Positions 23,413-34,275 of a stretch of DNA of 64,000 bases are shown in pieces. Below the pieces are notes generated by a model. The model was not told the origin of the DNA and made no database searches. It worked only from the letters and a program-made list of their open reading frames with translations. How positions within the stretch are numbered: position 1 is the first letter of the stretch; each line of letters begins with the position of its first letter. Both the position numbers and the translations under genes were made by a program. The DNA is from Paguma larvata (Eukaryota; Chordata; Mammalia; Carnivora; Viverridae). The stretch is from contig CM057839.1 of the NCBI GenBank assembly GCA_030068075.1, positions 53,782,960 to 53,846,959 on the forward strand. Reading direction: 5' to 3'.

Positions 23413-23729
23413 TAAGTTGTTAAAGATAAGAAGTGGGAGACTCGAACAGAATTTGGTAGAGGAAACTTCTTCTTGAATGAACTGCAAACCTGAAGACAAG
23501 GACAACTGGAAGCTATTTTCTCCAGCAGAGCGTGAAGCGTATACCTGGAACTGGGGTGTAGACGGGGCAGCCCAGGGCTCCACCGGGGAGGGCCTGGCAC
23601 TCACCCCCACTCCTCTGGGGCACTTGCTTTGTCTACTCTCCCACTTGTCGTAGGGTGGATGATAAACAGACACACATAATCATGCATCTACAGAATTTGC
23701 TGCTAGTGACCTCACAAGCTGTCTTTTCT

Positions 23730-24125
23730 TTTTTTCTATTTTTATTTGTGATTAAATATATATAAAAAAATATACCATCTTAGCCATTTTTGAGTGAACA
23801 CTTCGGCAGTGCTTAGGGCACTCACGCTGCTGTGCCACGGATCTCCAGAACTCTTTCATCTTGCAAAATTGAAACTCCATGCCCAGTAAACAATAAGACC
23901 CCGTTCTGACCACACTCAGCCCTTAACAACGACCCTTCTACTTTCAGTCCGAAAGAGTTGGACCACTCTAGGTTCCCCGGATATGTGGAATCTGACAGCC
24001 TTGGTTGTTTTGTGACTGGCTTATGTCACTTAGCCTAACGTTCTCAAGGTTCTTCCAGGTTGTAGCACATGTCAGAACTTGCTCCCTTTAACCTGAATAA
24101 TATAACAGGTCATCTTTTTTTAATT
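23730..24125 (-). mobile_element. Ancient LINE-1 (L1M-type) 3' end
   Basis: Reverse old-L1 3' UTR phrases in order: 'ataccatcttagccattttt', 'tctccagaactctttcatct', 'tgtgactggcttatgtcact', 'tcaaggttcttccaggttgt'. Diverged, no TSD seen. Confidence 0.75.
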
Positions 24126-24399
24126 GCAGTTTTATTAGGGGTCCTTTGAATATGAGGGAGAGCAAGGTTGGGTGGCAGAGATCCTTTAGGGCCTGAAATT
24201 TTCATAAAACCTGTGGAGATTGAATCCTTTTATGGATATATTCCCCTCACCCATATTTGATATCCACCATCCTGGGATTCCAGTTAGGCAATCAGTGAAT
24301 CTTGATCACTGACCTTGAAGACAGCCTGTGTCATGCCTGGCTTCTAGGGAAGACCAAGCCTTGCATCCCAGGGGAGAGGGAGGCCCACTACAACACAAC

Positions 24400-24570
24400 T
24401 CTGACATTTATTAGTGCTGAGATTCTGAGTGAGTCAATTCATCACTGTGAATACAGTGCCTCCAGGATAACATGAATGATATTATTAACTCACCCTGGAT
24501 CGAAGAGCGATTAAATGAAATAATATACAGTAAACCTCCAAGCATGGTGCTGGGTATGTTTTCAATAGAT
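24400..24570 (+). repeat. MIR SINE fragment
   Basis: Forward MIR-like text: 'gattctgagtgagtcaattc', 'cagtgcctccaggataacat', 'gcgattaaatgaaataatat', 'gcatggtgctggg'. Tentative because it is diverged. Confidence 0.5.
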
Positions 24571-25441
24571 GGATGTGACATAGTAATACACAGCAAATCG
24601 GAAATTATATTCCAAGTGTAGCACCCACACAAACCAGGGACTTTTCACCTTTTTTTGAGTCAAGGATCCCTGTGAGGATCTATTATACAAAGACAGACTT
24701 TGATGTTGAATTTCTAGGGAATTCTCTAATCTTGTGATGTGCATCCATGGACTTGAGACACAAGATCAGGGATCAAGGACTAGATGGCAGAAGAGAAGAC
24801 ACTCCGACAATGCAGATTATGCTCTGTGTGAATAAATGGACTGAGTCCCAACCAGGGCTGAAGAGACCCTAACAGAAAGGGCCAAAAGAGTCAGGTGGAT
24901 CCGATCAGGAACACTCCGCCACGGACGTGCAGACGTTTCTCCAGAGCTCAGCACCTTGCCCTTCATTCTACTGCAAGTGGTTCATCGGTCTTAAGAATTC
25001 TCTTTTACTCACCACCCTTTCTTTGAAAGCACTTATTCTCTTGGTAGCTACACAATGTAAATACTTATCGGTGTTTGTCTTGTGGCTAGTTTGATTCACT
25101 TGTCTACATAATTTTTGTGCATGCTTCCCCACGTTGTATGCTCTGGAGAGCCTGTCTGTTGCTGAGTACCTCTCCTGGGGCCCCACAAACACAACCCTTT
25201 GATGAGATTGGGAGTAAAAAAATCACTCTGGCCATTGTTTCAAACTTTGAGATACACCACTGTCCCATAAGGCGGAGTCAATTCTCAACTGATTTCAAGT
25301 CACTCTAAATGTGTTCCTATGGATGCTTGGCATGGCATGAATAAACATGGCCTTGTGTGTCAAAGGGAATTTTTTTAAGGGCTCAGATGGCTTAGCTGTA
25401 AGATGCAGCTACCATCCTCTATCTCATAGAGTTTTCTGTCC
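24571..25441. other. Single-copy stretch, no gene seen
   Basis: 870 bp without a named repeat. The part 24980-25200 may be an old LTR or L1 remnant but I cannot assign it. Confidence 0.35.
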
Positions 25442-25453
25442 AAAACTGGGGAT

Positions 25454-25682
25454 TGGGGCGCCTGGGTGACTCAGTCAGTTAAGCGTCCAACTTTGGCTCA
25501 GGTCATGATCTCATAGTTTGTGAGTTCAAGCCCCACATTGGGCTCTGTGCTGACAGCGCGGAGCCTGCTTGGGATTCTCTGTCTCTCCCTCTCTCTCTGC
25601 CCCTCTCCCACTTGCCCTTATGCTCTCTCTGTCTCTCTCTCTTTCAAAAACAAATATTAAACTTAAAAAAGTAAAAATAAAT
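25454..25682 (+). mobile_element. Carnivore tRNA-Lys SINE
   Basis: Near-consensus head (ggggcgcctgggtgactcag), core and CT-rich tail. TSD aaaactggggat (25442-25453) and aaaattggggat (25683-25694), with one mismatch. Confidence 0.95.
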
Positions 25683-25694
25683 AAAATTGGGGAT

Positions 25695-26384
25695 CAAAGG
25701 TAACGATTCAGGGAATCATCCTTTCTCCTACCTGCCTGCTACCCTGGGCCATTCTCCTGCCAGTACAGGACATGGGCATCTTAAAAGCAGTTCTATAAGT
25801 GTGAGGTGTCATTTCCAGCCCACTTACACTGGCACTGTTTCAACTGCAGTTACAGATACCACTTCTGCACCCTCCCCTCTGTGGCCTGGTGGGAGTGTTT
25901 TACCAAATTTCAGTATCCTTGTAATCGCTGCTTGGAGTATAGCATTAAAGATTTATATGGTAACAAAAAGCCTCTTGTCTAAGCACGTAGGGGAAAAACA
26001 TATAGGGAGTCTAATCTTCTAATTGCCTAGGAACTGGCAGGTTACCTAGCTCTCCAATTAGAGAACCTTTGATTTAAGTCAAATAGCAACTCTATTAAAT
26101 CTGATACCTTAGAATGACTTAAGTAGCCATACTGTTACAAACTACTTTAAAATGGCAGTAATCTGAGGAATCCAGGGTAAGATAAGAAACGAGTCTGCTC
26201 ACAGGCCAGAACAAATAATGCAACTCCCCAAAATATGTTAAGCGTTCCAAACCCAGAACCACAGAAAAGAAAGCATTGATCAAAAGGATTTCTACTCTTT
26301 TCCTCCAACAATCTCAATTCCAGCAAAGCTGATTCTTCTCAGTGGCAAGAAAAATAAGTCAAGCTATGCATTTTGTTTTATTTC
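25695..26384. other. Single-copy stretch, no feature seen
   Basis: A 111-codon plus frame at 25687-26022 has no familiar motif and begins inside the SINE flank. Treated as chance. Confidence 0.4.
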
Positions 26385-26798
26385 TTTTTTTTTTTTTTAA
26401 TAGCACTTTCTCCCTAATTACAAAATGTGTTCATGCTTCCCAGGGAAAACTTGGAAAACAACATAACAAAGTAAAAAGGTTACTTATAATCTCACTTAGC
26501 AGCAAGGATACCTATAAGCATTTTAATATATGTCTTTCCTTTCTTTTATATTTACATAGATAAGCTATTATTTTTACAAAAATGATATGCTGATACATAA
26601 TGTCATTTGGTCTACTGATCTATTTATTTCCCTTAGCTAGACATAAATACATTTCCAAAGTAATAAATTTTCTCTTTAATATGTCACAGAACAGCTATAT
26701 ACAGTCTCATCATTTGAATGTACTATAAGTCTCTCCACTTAGATATTAGGGGTATTACAATGCTTTTGTGCCACAAATAAGGCTTGGATGGACATCTT
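26385..26798. repeat. Probable ancient LINE-derived fragment
   Basis: Phrases such as 'tatttttacaaaaatgatat', 'aggggtattacaatgctttt' and 'gcttggatggacatcttta' resemble an old L1-type 3' region common in mammals. Low identity, family unsure. A SINE interrupts its right end. Confidence 0.35.
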
Positions 26799-26815
26799 TA
26801 TGTGAAAATCTTTAA

Positions 26816-27023
26816 TTTTATTTTTAACATTTATTTATTTTTGAGAGACATAGAGACAGAGCGTGAGCAGAGGAAGGGCAGAGAGAGAGAGGGAGATACA
26901 AAGCGGGCTCCAGGCTCTGAGCCGGCAGCACAGAGCCCGACACGGGGCTCGAACTCACAGATTGTGACATCATGACCTGAGCCGAAGTCAGCCGCCTAAA
27001 CAACTGAGCCACCCAGGCGTCCC
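26816..27023 (-). mobile_element. Carnivore tRNA-Lys SINE, reverse, perfect 17-bp TSD
   Basis: Reverse SINE with near-consensus head (gagccacccaggcgtcc). The duplication tatgtgaaaatctttaa is identical at 26799-26815 and 27024-27040. A young-looking insertion into an old repeat. Confidence 0.96.
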
Positions 27024-27040
27024 TATGTGAAAATCTTTAA

Positions 27041-27920
27041 CCTCATCTCTGACTGTTCTTAGGACAACTTCCTACAAGCTTACTTCCGGTCATTAACATA
27101 CACACATACTTTCACTCTTTAGCAATCTGCAAGTTCTTCCTTTGATCCCATTTATTTAGGAGTAATTTCACCACCAAACAATAACACAAATGTAGGTATA
27201 AAACAAGAAGAACAAATACATCTCCTGTAGACCCAGAAACACATCAAAACTGGAAGCTATTTGTTAAGGAACACTGTAAGGCCAGACCACAGATGAGCTA
27301 CTTCCTGAAAAGCCAAAAAGAGAAATGAGCTATCTGCTGATGTTAATGGAGAGACTCAAGAGAAGTTACTAAAATATAATTGCAAATTGAATTTCCAACA
27401 CATCCAAAAGCAAATGCCATCAAGGAAGGTAGCGCCATTAGAAGAGACACAGGTACCCTGTGCAAAAACAATGCATTATTTACAGTGAGTAATGTGTAAA
27501 ATTGCAACATGTGTAGATTAAATTGTCAAAGATTAGAGCTGGTGATGTGAGAGTCACATCTGGTTCTGTTTGTTTCTTTCTATCGGTGTTATGCATGCGC
27601 ACAGTTAAGGAGGGAAATGGCTTTACCAGGCTGATTATGGAAAACAGCAGTGGGTGGGCACACGGTCTCTCATTTTCTCCTTGCCACAGGCAACCACTTT
27701 CTTATCTGTTTAGCAGATTCTCTTGCCATTTACTTCCATATTCCTAATAGCTTATTTACATGCTATTTTTTAGGGTTTTATTATATCAGATTTTTGAGAT
27801 TACTTCATCATCTTTTCAGATTAAATCATTATATTTTGACTTTCCCCCATGGAAGATGAGAATTTAGCCCTCCTCACTCCCATTCACATGCTCATACTGC
27901 CTCTCAACACATTATCCATC
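27041..27920. other. Single-copy stretch, no feature seen
   Basis: AT-rich DNA. No repeat beyond the tail of the LINE-like fragment at the left, and no exon recognised. Confidence 0.45.
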
Positions 27921-27921
27921 A

Positions 27922-27949
<28 letters not shown>
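27921..27949. repeat. (GT)n microsatellite
   Basis: About 29 bp of pure GT dinucleotides. Confidence 0.95.
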
Positions 27950-27952
<3 letters not shown>

Positions 27953-28162
27953 TTTGGTTAGATCAATAATCAGTGATCACATTGTTTTAATAATACTCTC
28001 TGATTACTTTTCTGCACAGTTTTGTTTTCCTTGGAAGCAATCATTATTTTCTTTGTTTGCTTAGTTTTGTCTGTACTCACTATTGAGTCAACCTCTCCAC
28101 TGCCTTAGGCAAATCATTCAGTTGCCTGAATCAGAACATTCGACTGTAGCAAACTCTTCCAT

Positions 28163-28236
28163 TCACTTTCTTTATTTTTTCTTGCTTTCTTGCTTTCTTT
28201 CTCTTTCCTTCCTTCTTTCTTTCCTTCTTTCTTTCT

Positions 28237-28280
<44 letters not shown>

Positions 28281-28469
28281 TTTTTGAAAGAGAGAAAGAG
28301 AGAGAGAACCAGGGAGGGGCAGAGGGAGAGGGAAAGAGAGAGAATCTTAAGCAGGCTCCATGCTCAGTGCGGAGCCCAGGGCACAGCTCCATCTCACAAC
28401 CATGAGATCATGACCTGAGCTGAAATCAAGAGTCAGATGCTTAACCAAATGAGATGCCTAGGTTCCCCG
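28163..28469 (-). mobile_element. Older carnivore SINE with CTTT-repeat tail
   Basis: Reverse SINE whose core reads 'gagctgaaatcaagagtcag', the older carnivore-wide form instead of the felid form. Its A-tail has become a long pyrimidine tetranucleotide tract (CTTT/CCTT) at about 28167-28285. TSD actcttccat at 28153-28162 and 28470-28479. Frames rich in serine, leucine and phenylalanine here come from the tract. Confidence 0.9.
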
Positions 28470-28705
28470 ACTCTTCCATCATTTTCATCCTGAGCCCCTC
28501 TTTCCTGGAAATCCCAACTGCTCCAGTCTGATCCAGCTGTCTTCATGCCTCACACAGGTACCTCACCCTCACCTCCAGAGGAGTCCCTTCCTGTTAGATC
28601 TTCTGTTCCCTAAAACTCATGCTTTTTCTTGATAATTCTCCCAGGAGATTTTCAATGAAGAGTGCTTAGGAATTAAACATTTCGTGAGCCAGAAATTGTT
28701 TTTAT

Positions 28706-29386
28706 CAGGAAACTATAGATGCTGGCAGGGATGTGAAGAAGCAGGCACCCTCCTACACTGTTGGTGGGAATGCAAACTAGTGCAGCCACTCTGGAAAACA
28801 GTGTGGAGGTTCCTCAAAAAAAGGAAAATAGAGCTGCCCTATGACCCAGCAATAGCACTGCTAGGAATCTACCCAAGAGGCACAGGAGTGCTGATGCATA
28901 GGGGCATGTGTACCCCAATGTTCATAGCAGCACTTTCGACAATAGCCAAATCATGGAAAGAGACTAAGCGTCCATCAACTGACAAATGGATAAAGAAGAT
29001 GTGGTACATATATACAATGGAATACTATGCGGCAATGAGAAAGAATGAAATCTGGCCATGTGTAGCAACATGGATGGAACTGGAGGGTATGATGTTAAGT
29101 GAAATAAGTCAGTCAGAAAAAAACAGATACCATATGTTTCCACACATAGGTGGATTTTGAGAGACTTAGCAGAAAACCATGGGGGAGGGGAAGAAGGGAA
29201 AAGAAAAAAGACACAGAGAGGGAGGGAGACAAAACATAAGAGACTCTCAAAGATTAAGAACAAACTGAGGGTGAGGGGAGTGTTGGAGGGGAGAGAGTGG
29301 GTGACGGACATTGAAGAGGGCCCTTGTTGGGATGAACACTGGGTGTTACATGGAAACCAATTTGAAAATAAACTATTAAAAAAGAA
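28706..29386 (+). mobile_element. 5'-truncated LINE-1 with 15-bp TSD
   Basis: 681 bp of L1 3' end on the plus strand. One frame stays open through the ORF2 C-terminus, from [19 protein letters not shown] to RNEIWPCVATWMELEG, and ends at about 29160. The GA-rich 3' UTR and a short A-tail follow. The TSD agaaattgtttttat is identical at 28691-28705 and 29387-29401. The 158-codon frame is the tail of ORF2 only, lacks endonuclease and reverse transcriptase, and has no promoter. It is close in sequence to the inverted copy at 6941-7800. Confidence 0.95.
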
Positions 29387-29401
29387 AGAAATTGTTTTTA
29401 T

Positions 29402-30800
29402 GTTATCCTCTCATTTGATTGATATTTGACTAGAAATAATTTTACATCAGAATCTTGACAGCAATCATCCACTTCTGTCTAGACTTTACACAAAGTCATT
29501 TAGATTTCCAATTCTTTGTACACAGCTTGATTTTCTCCTCTGGAAGCCGATAGAAACTTCTCTTGTTTTCAATGGTCTGAAAACTCATGATGATAAACCT
29601 TAACATGGAATTTTTTTACCAGCATTGTTCTGGTGCTTCTTTCTGTGAAATTTTCTTGAATTCATGATTATTTTATCCCCCCTACTTTTCTAGTTTTACC
29701 TTTTCTCTTTTTTCCGTCACTTCTGCTTTTAGGTCTACTTTCTGAGATATTTCTACAATTTTATTTTCCAACCCTTCTAGGGAGTTTTCCATTTCAGCTA
29801 TAGTGTTCCCAAAACTATCTTTTATTCCCTTGATTTTTTTCCTTATAGCATCCTGCTCTTCTTTCGTGAATGCTTTCTCTGACAATATTAATTATATTTA
29901 TAAGTTTTTTCTCATATCATTTGTTTATTCAAGTTGGGTTTTTTGCTGTTTGCTTGTTTTGGTCCCCATCTATATTTTTGAAGGCTTACTTCAACTGTCT
30001 AGTGACCTTTGGTTGTCTAATCATATTTAAGAGCAAAGTATTCAGGCTCTGCTTGGAAGTTCTGAGCACATGGATGAGGCTTATTGGATGTCTGCTTCAG
30101 TGTAAGATGGTCTATCTGGGCCATTCCTATAGAGAAACTCTGATATTATTACCTTTAGGTTTTTACTCTTGAGCTTGTCAAATTTCCCAGAGAAATTCCC
30201 TTTAGGACTAACTAATGCCTTGGGAATTTTTTTGGGAATTTCTCTCCTGCCTGGAGATTATAGGCCTGTCAATATTCCAGAAGCTTAGGGAGGAAGAGAA
30301 CTGGGAATCAGTCTCCTTTTTTTTTTTTTTAAATAACATCCTCACTGTCAACTATGGCTGGTATTCCTCAGGCCATACACCCCCTCTTTTTAACCTCTCT
30401 AGAAAATAATACTCACCTTCGGCTGGAACACATAAGGAACAGTCCCTGGGCTACACAGGGTGGGAGAAGATATTTGGAAATGTGATTATCTCTTAAATGA
30501 AACTTTAATCAATATTCATATTTCTAGTTCCACCTTCAAACCCAATTCCATAGATACTGTATTATGGATTCCCAAGTCCTATAAAAAACACTAGGCTGCC
30601 TTTTTGCTCTCCCTACTACTGGTGTAGAATTTCTCCCCCTCAGGTCAGCCAAGTTGGTCAATACTCATCCATAGGCTTACCAGCTTCCAAAACTTGTTGC
30701 CCTTATCTTTTCATTCCTGTTGAGGTTATGTCAGATAAAGCTACTATCACTTTATAGAGTTTTCAAGAAGAGAAACATAGGTGTATGTATTCCTAGAAGC
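29402..30800 (-). repeat. Ancient LINE 5' region with ORF1-like coiled coil
   Basis: On the minus strand a 67-codon frame (29885-29682) is rich in E, K and I with heptad-like spacing (ENSLEGLENKIVEISQKVD), like an L1/HAL1 ORF1 coiled coil. Upstream on that strand (to about 30800) lies text I recall as a common mammalian LINE 5' part ('gtctagtgacctttggttgt', 'catatttaagagcaaagtat'). Diverged and not translatable as a whole. L1M versus HAL1 is not settled. Confidence 0.45.
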
Positions 30801-30845
30801 AGGGACTAATTTTAAGGGAGAGATATCACAATAGGAACAACTATT

Positions 30846-31365
30846 GCAGCCATTGTATGGAAAGAGCCCAAACGTCCATCGATGGATGAATGGATAAAGA
30901 AGACATACATATATACAATGGAATATTACTCAGTGACCAAAAAGAATGAAATCTTGCCATTTGTAATAACATGGATGGAACTAGAGTGTATTATGCTAAG
31001 CGAAATCAGTCAGTCAGAGAAAGACCGATATTATATGATTTCACTCATATGTGGAATTTAAGATACAAAACAGATGAACATAAGGGAAAGGAGGCAAAAA
31101 TAATATAATATAAAAACAGAGAGTGAGACAAACCAAAAGAGACTCTTAAATACAGAGAACAAACTGTGGGTTGTTGGTGGGGTACTGGGCGGGGGGGATG
31201 GGCTAAATTGGTGATGGGCATTAATGAGGGCACTTGTTGGGATGTGCACTTGGTGTCATATATAAGTAATGAATCACTAGATTCTATCCCTGAAATTATT
31301 ATTACACTATACGTTAAGTAACTTGGATTTAAATTTTTAAAAATTTTAATTTTAATTTTAAAAAA
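30846..31365 (+). mobile_element. 5'-truncated LINE-1 with 13-bp TSD
   Basis: L1 3' end: ORF2 tail text 'atacaatggaatattactca' and 'acatggatggaactagagtg', then 3' UTR with 'tgatgggcattaatgagggc' and an A-rich tail. TSD aggaacaactatt at 30833-30845 and 31366-31378. More diverged than the copy at 28706 and of an older subfamily. Confidence 0.94.
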
Positions 31366-31607
31366 AGGAACAACTATTACCACAAAAATTCAAAGAGTAT
31401 ACACTAAGGGGAGGATAATGGGACAAGATATGATGCCCCAGTCTCAGCTCTCTCTCCTAAAAAGTGAAACAGAATGCGATTGAATGACAGAAGAAGAGAG
31501 AACACCTCACAATAGGAAACCATATTTGGAGCAAAGTTTACTACATTGTGTGATTTTATCTGCCCCCACCCAAAAAAAACCAGCTGTCATTTCCAGATTG
31601 TGCCTAA

Positions 31608-32010
31608 GTGTTTGTGTAAATAATTCACTAACACTCAACTCATTTGATCCTCATGATGTTATCATGCTCACTTTTCTTTTTTTTTTTTTTTTTTAAATGT
31701 TTATTTATGAGAGAGAGAGAGACAGAGTGTGAGCAGGGGGGCAGTGACAGAGGGAGACACAGAATCCAAAGCAGGCTTCAGGCTCTGAGCTGTCAGCACA
31801 GAGCCTGACGTGGGGCTCGAACTCACGAACTATGAGATCATGCCCTGAGCTGAAGTCAGACGCTCAACCAACTGAACCACTCAGGTACCCCATGCTCACT
31901 TTTCAAATGAGGAAACTGAGGCACAAGAAGGGAAATAGCATATCTAAGATTATAAAGATAAGTGATAGAGTCAAGGTTTCCCCTCCAGTCATTCTGACAC
32001 TAAACTTGTG
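31608..32010 (-). repeat. MIR SINE split by a younger SINE
   Basis: Left part 'caactcatttgatcctcatg' and right part 'aaatgaggaaactgaggcac' plus 'tctaagattataaagataag' form one reverse MIR, separated by the insertion at 31677-31890. Confidence 0.8.
31677..31890 (-). mobile_element. Carnivore tRNA-Lys SINE, reverse, 14-bp TSD
   Basis: Starts with a 19-base T-run (A-tail of the element), then the reverse core and head. TSD catgctcacttttc at 31663-31676 and 31891-31904. The insertion splits a MIR. Confidence 0.96.
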
Positions 32011-32030
32011 TCCCTGGATCAAATTCTTAA

Positions 32031-32577
32031 CGTAACACGTGCAGGCTGTATTTCTAATATTATACTTAAAATTGACGAGCCATCCATATTTCCCCCCACG
32101 GTTCCTCACTCCCACTAATACTCAGAAACATGTGCTTCATATTTTTTATTTTCCTTGTTGGACTATTTGCTTTCTTTATTTTATCACTATGCTGACTTGT
32201 TTCCTTAACTTTTGGTTCTTCAATTAGTCAAGATCCGTATCACTGACAGATGATCAGGGTGTGGTTCTTACCAATGTTTGTGGACAAGGTAACTCAAACA
32301 AATAATATTTTAAGGAATACTTGGAGAAATTTAGCAGATTAGAATAAAAGAAACTTGGCTTGATCTTTACTAAATGGACTCATAGCTAAGGACAAGAAAT
32401 GATTTCTTGGGTGCCTTATCTAGAACACAGAAAATGAGTTTTCGTCTCTTTGAGTAATTAGTTTCTGATCCATGCTGGAATGAACCAGAAATTAAGTTCA
32501 TTGGCACTCTGGTTTTATACCTTGAGGTTTTGTATTTTGGTACTCTGTCCTCCTTGCCCTATGCTAACATCTCTCCC
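32031..32577. other. Single-copy stretch, no feature seen
   Basis: About 550 bp of AT-rich DNA with chance frames only. Confidence 0.45.
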
Positions 32578-32592
32578 AGAATTAACACTTTA

Positions 32593-32797
32593 TTTTTATT
32601 TAATTTTTTAAATGTTTATTTATTTTTGAGAGTGAGAGAGAGACAGAGCATGAGCAAGGGAGGGGCAGAGAGAGATTGGGAGACACAGAATCCAAGGTAG
32701 GCTCCAGGCCCGACGTGGGGCTCGAACCCATGACTTGCAAGATCATGACCCGAGCCAAAGTCCAACGCTTAACCAGCTCAGCCACCCCAGCACACCC
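32593..32797 (-). mobile_element. Carnivore tRNA-Lys SINE, left half of an inverted pair
   Basis: Reverse SINE with its head at 32797. TSD agaattaacacttta (32578-32592) and agaattagcacttta (32798-32812), with one mismatch. A forward SINE begins only 30 bp away. Confidence 0.95.
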
Positions 32798-32826
32798 AGA
32801 ATTAGCACTTTAAAATCTGAATATTC

Positions 32827-33032
32827 AGGGGCACCCGTGTGGCTCAGTCGCTTAAACGTCGACTTCAGCTCAGGTCACAATCTCAGAGTTTGTGGATTGA
32901 AGTCCCACGTTGGGTTCTGTGCAGACAGCTCAGAGCCTGGAGCCTGCTTGGGATTCTGTGTCTCCCTCTCTGTCCTTCCCTCACTTATGCTCTCTCTCTC
33001 TCAAAAATAAACATTTTAAAAAATAATAAAAT
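32827..33032 (+). mobile_element. Carnivore tRNA-Lys SINE, right half of an inverted pair
   Basis: Forward SINE: head ggggcacccgtgtggctcag, core, and tail ending tctcaaaaataaacatttta. TSD aaaatctgaatattc (32812-32826) and aaaatatgaatattc (33033-33047), with one mismatch. Confidence 0.95.
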
Positions 33033-33047
33033 AAAATATGAATATTC

Positions 33048-33548
33048 TGCAATGGGTGTGGTCTAGTATAAAACCAATGAACCAGTGCTGTTCCCATCCC
33101 CCAATTCAGAGTGTCACTGGTGAATCTTCACAATGGCTCTATTACCAAGGGGCAACATGCCAGGCCTCAGGTGGGGAGAAGGGAGATGACAAATATGGAG
33201 AAAAAAAGATAAGGAGAGATAACAGAATGGTGATCAAGAAGAAATGGAGGAAGGAAGAGGAAACAGATAAAACAAGAGGTGGCCTTGGGTATGGGTGGCT
33301 ACCTTGGTGAAGGGGAGAGGCGCCCAGTGTCATATCTGGGTTGCCCAATGGGGACTGGGCAGACCATCCCAGTCCAAAGGGCAGGAGGCTTCATCTTTCA
33401 TTTTGGCCATAATACGATTTCTTCAGTGCTTCTCTCATTGGTGTTAACCCATCCTGTTTGCCTGTTCACTTCAAGACTCATGAATTACATCAGCTTCTGG
33501 GAGTGACATAGCCCTTAACTGTGATTGGTATACTCCATAGAGTGTTTC
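33048..33548. other. Single-copy stretch with purine-rich tract
   Basis: Holds a GA/A-rich tract at about 33170-33280. The open frames there, on both strands, reflect composition. No exon recognised. Confidence 0.45.
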
Positions 33549-33562
33549 TAAAATTGAATTTG

Positions 33563-33784
33563 AGGTGCATCTGGGTGACTCAGTTGGTTAGGCAACCAAA
33601 TCTTAGTTTTAGCTGAGGTCACGATCTCACCGTTCGTGAGTTCAAGCCCCACATTGGACTCTCCAGTGACATGCGGAGCCTGCTTGGGATTCCCTCTCTC
33701 TCTCTCTCTCTCCATCTTTCCCCCATTCAAGCTTTTTCGCTCTGTCTCTCAAAATAAATAAATAAACTTTAAAAAAATAAAAAA
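33563..33784 (+). mobile_element. Carnivore tRNA-Lys SINE with 14-bp TSD
   Basis: Head reads aggtgcatctgggtgactca, diverged from the usual ggggcgcct start. Core and CT tail are clear. TSD taaaattgaatttg is identical at 33549-33562 and 33785-33798. Confidence 0.94.
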
Positions 33785-34074
33785 TAAAATTGAATTTGGA
33801 TGTCTTTAGACAGACCTGCATTTTGCAGTGTCTCAGCCTCCCCCATGCCTCATTACACCCTCTACTTCTCTTACTTAAGTAGCCTACCTGGATTTGAATG
33901 CTTCTGAGTATATGACCCCTGGCTCATATACCTTGTATGCCCTTGTAAGTTTGTTTTGTGTGTTCCTGTTCTTCACCCACCACACAGCAAAGTTGTTGAA
34001 GGCAGGAGCTGTAGGTAAGGATACCTCCCTGCCACTCTGCCTCCTCACAGCCATAACGGAAACTGTATGTGTTC

Positions 34075-34275
34075 TATTAACTGCCATTTATTGAGTTCCT
34101 AATATGTGCCAGGTTCTGTCTTAAATTACGTGAGATAACTCATTTAATTCCAAAACACAATCAGGTGGAGACACATGAGAAAACTGAGTCACAAAGTTAG
34201 GCCAAATTCACCACATGGAAAACCTAGGACTCCAACCCCTTCTGCCTTTACAGCCTGTAACCATCACACCCAAAG
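34075..34275 (-). repeat. MIR SINE
   Basis: Reverse MIR: 'ttgagttcctaatatgtgcc', 'tgagaaaactgagtcacaaa', 'aaaacctaggactccaaccc'. Confidence 0.75.

Noticed and set aside
28083..28418. 111- and 92-codon frames with S/F/L or E/K runs
   Set aside because: They are translations of the CTTT tract and SINE, i.e. low-complexity artefacts.
28684..29160. 158-codon plus-strand frame
   Set aside because: It is the C-terminal end of L1 ORF2 in a 5'-truncated copy, starting in the target duplication. No functional protein is expected.
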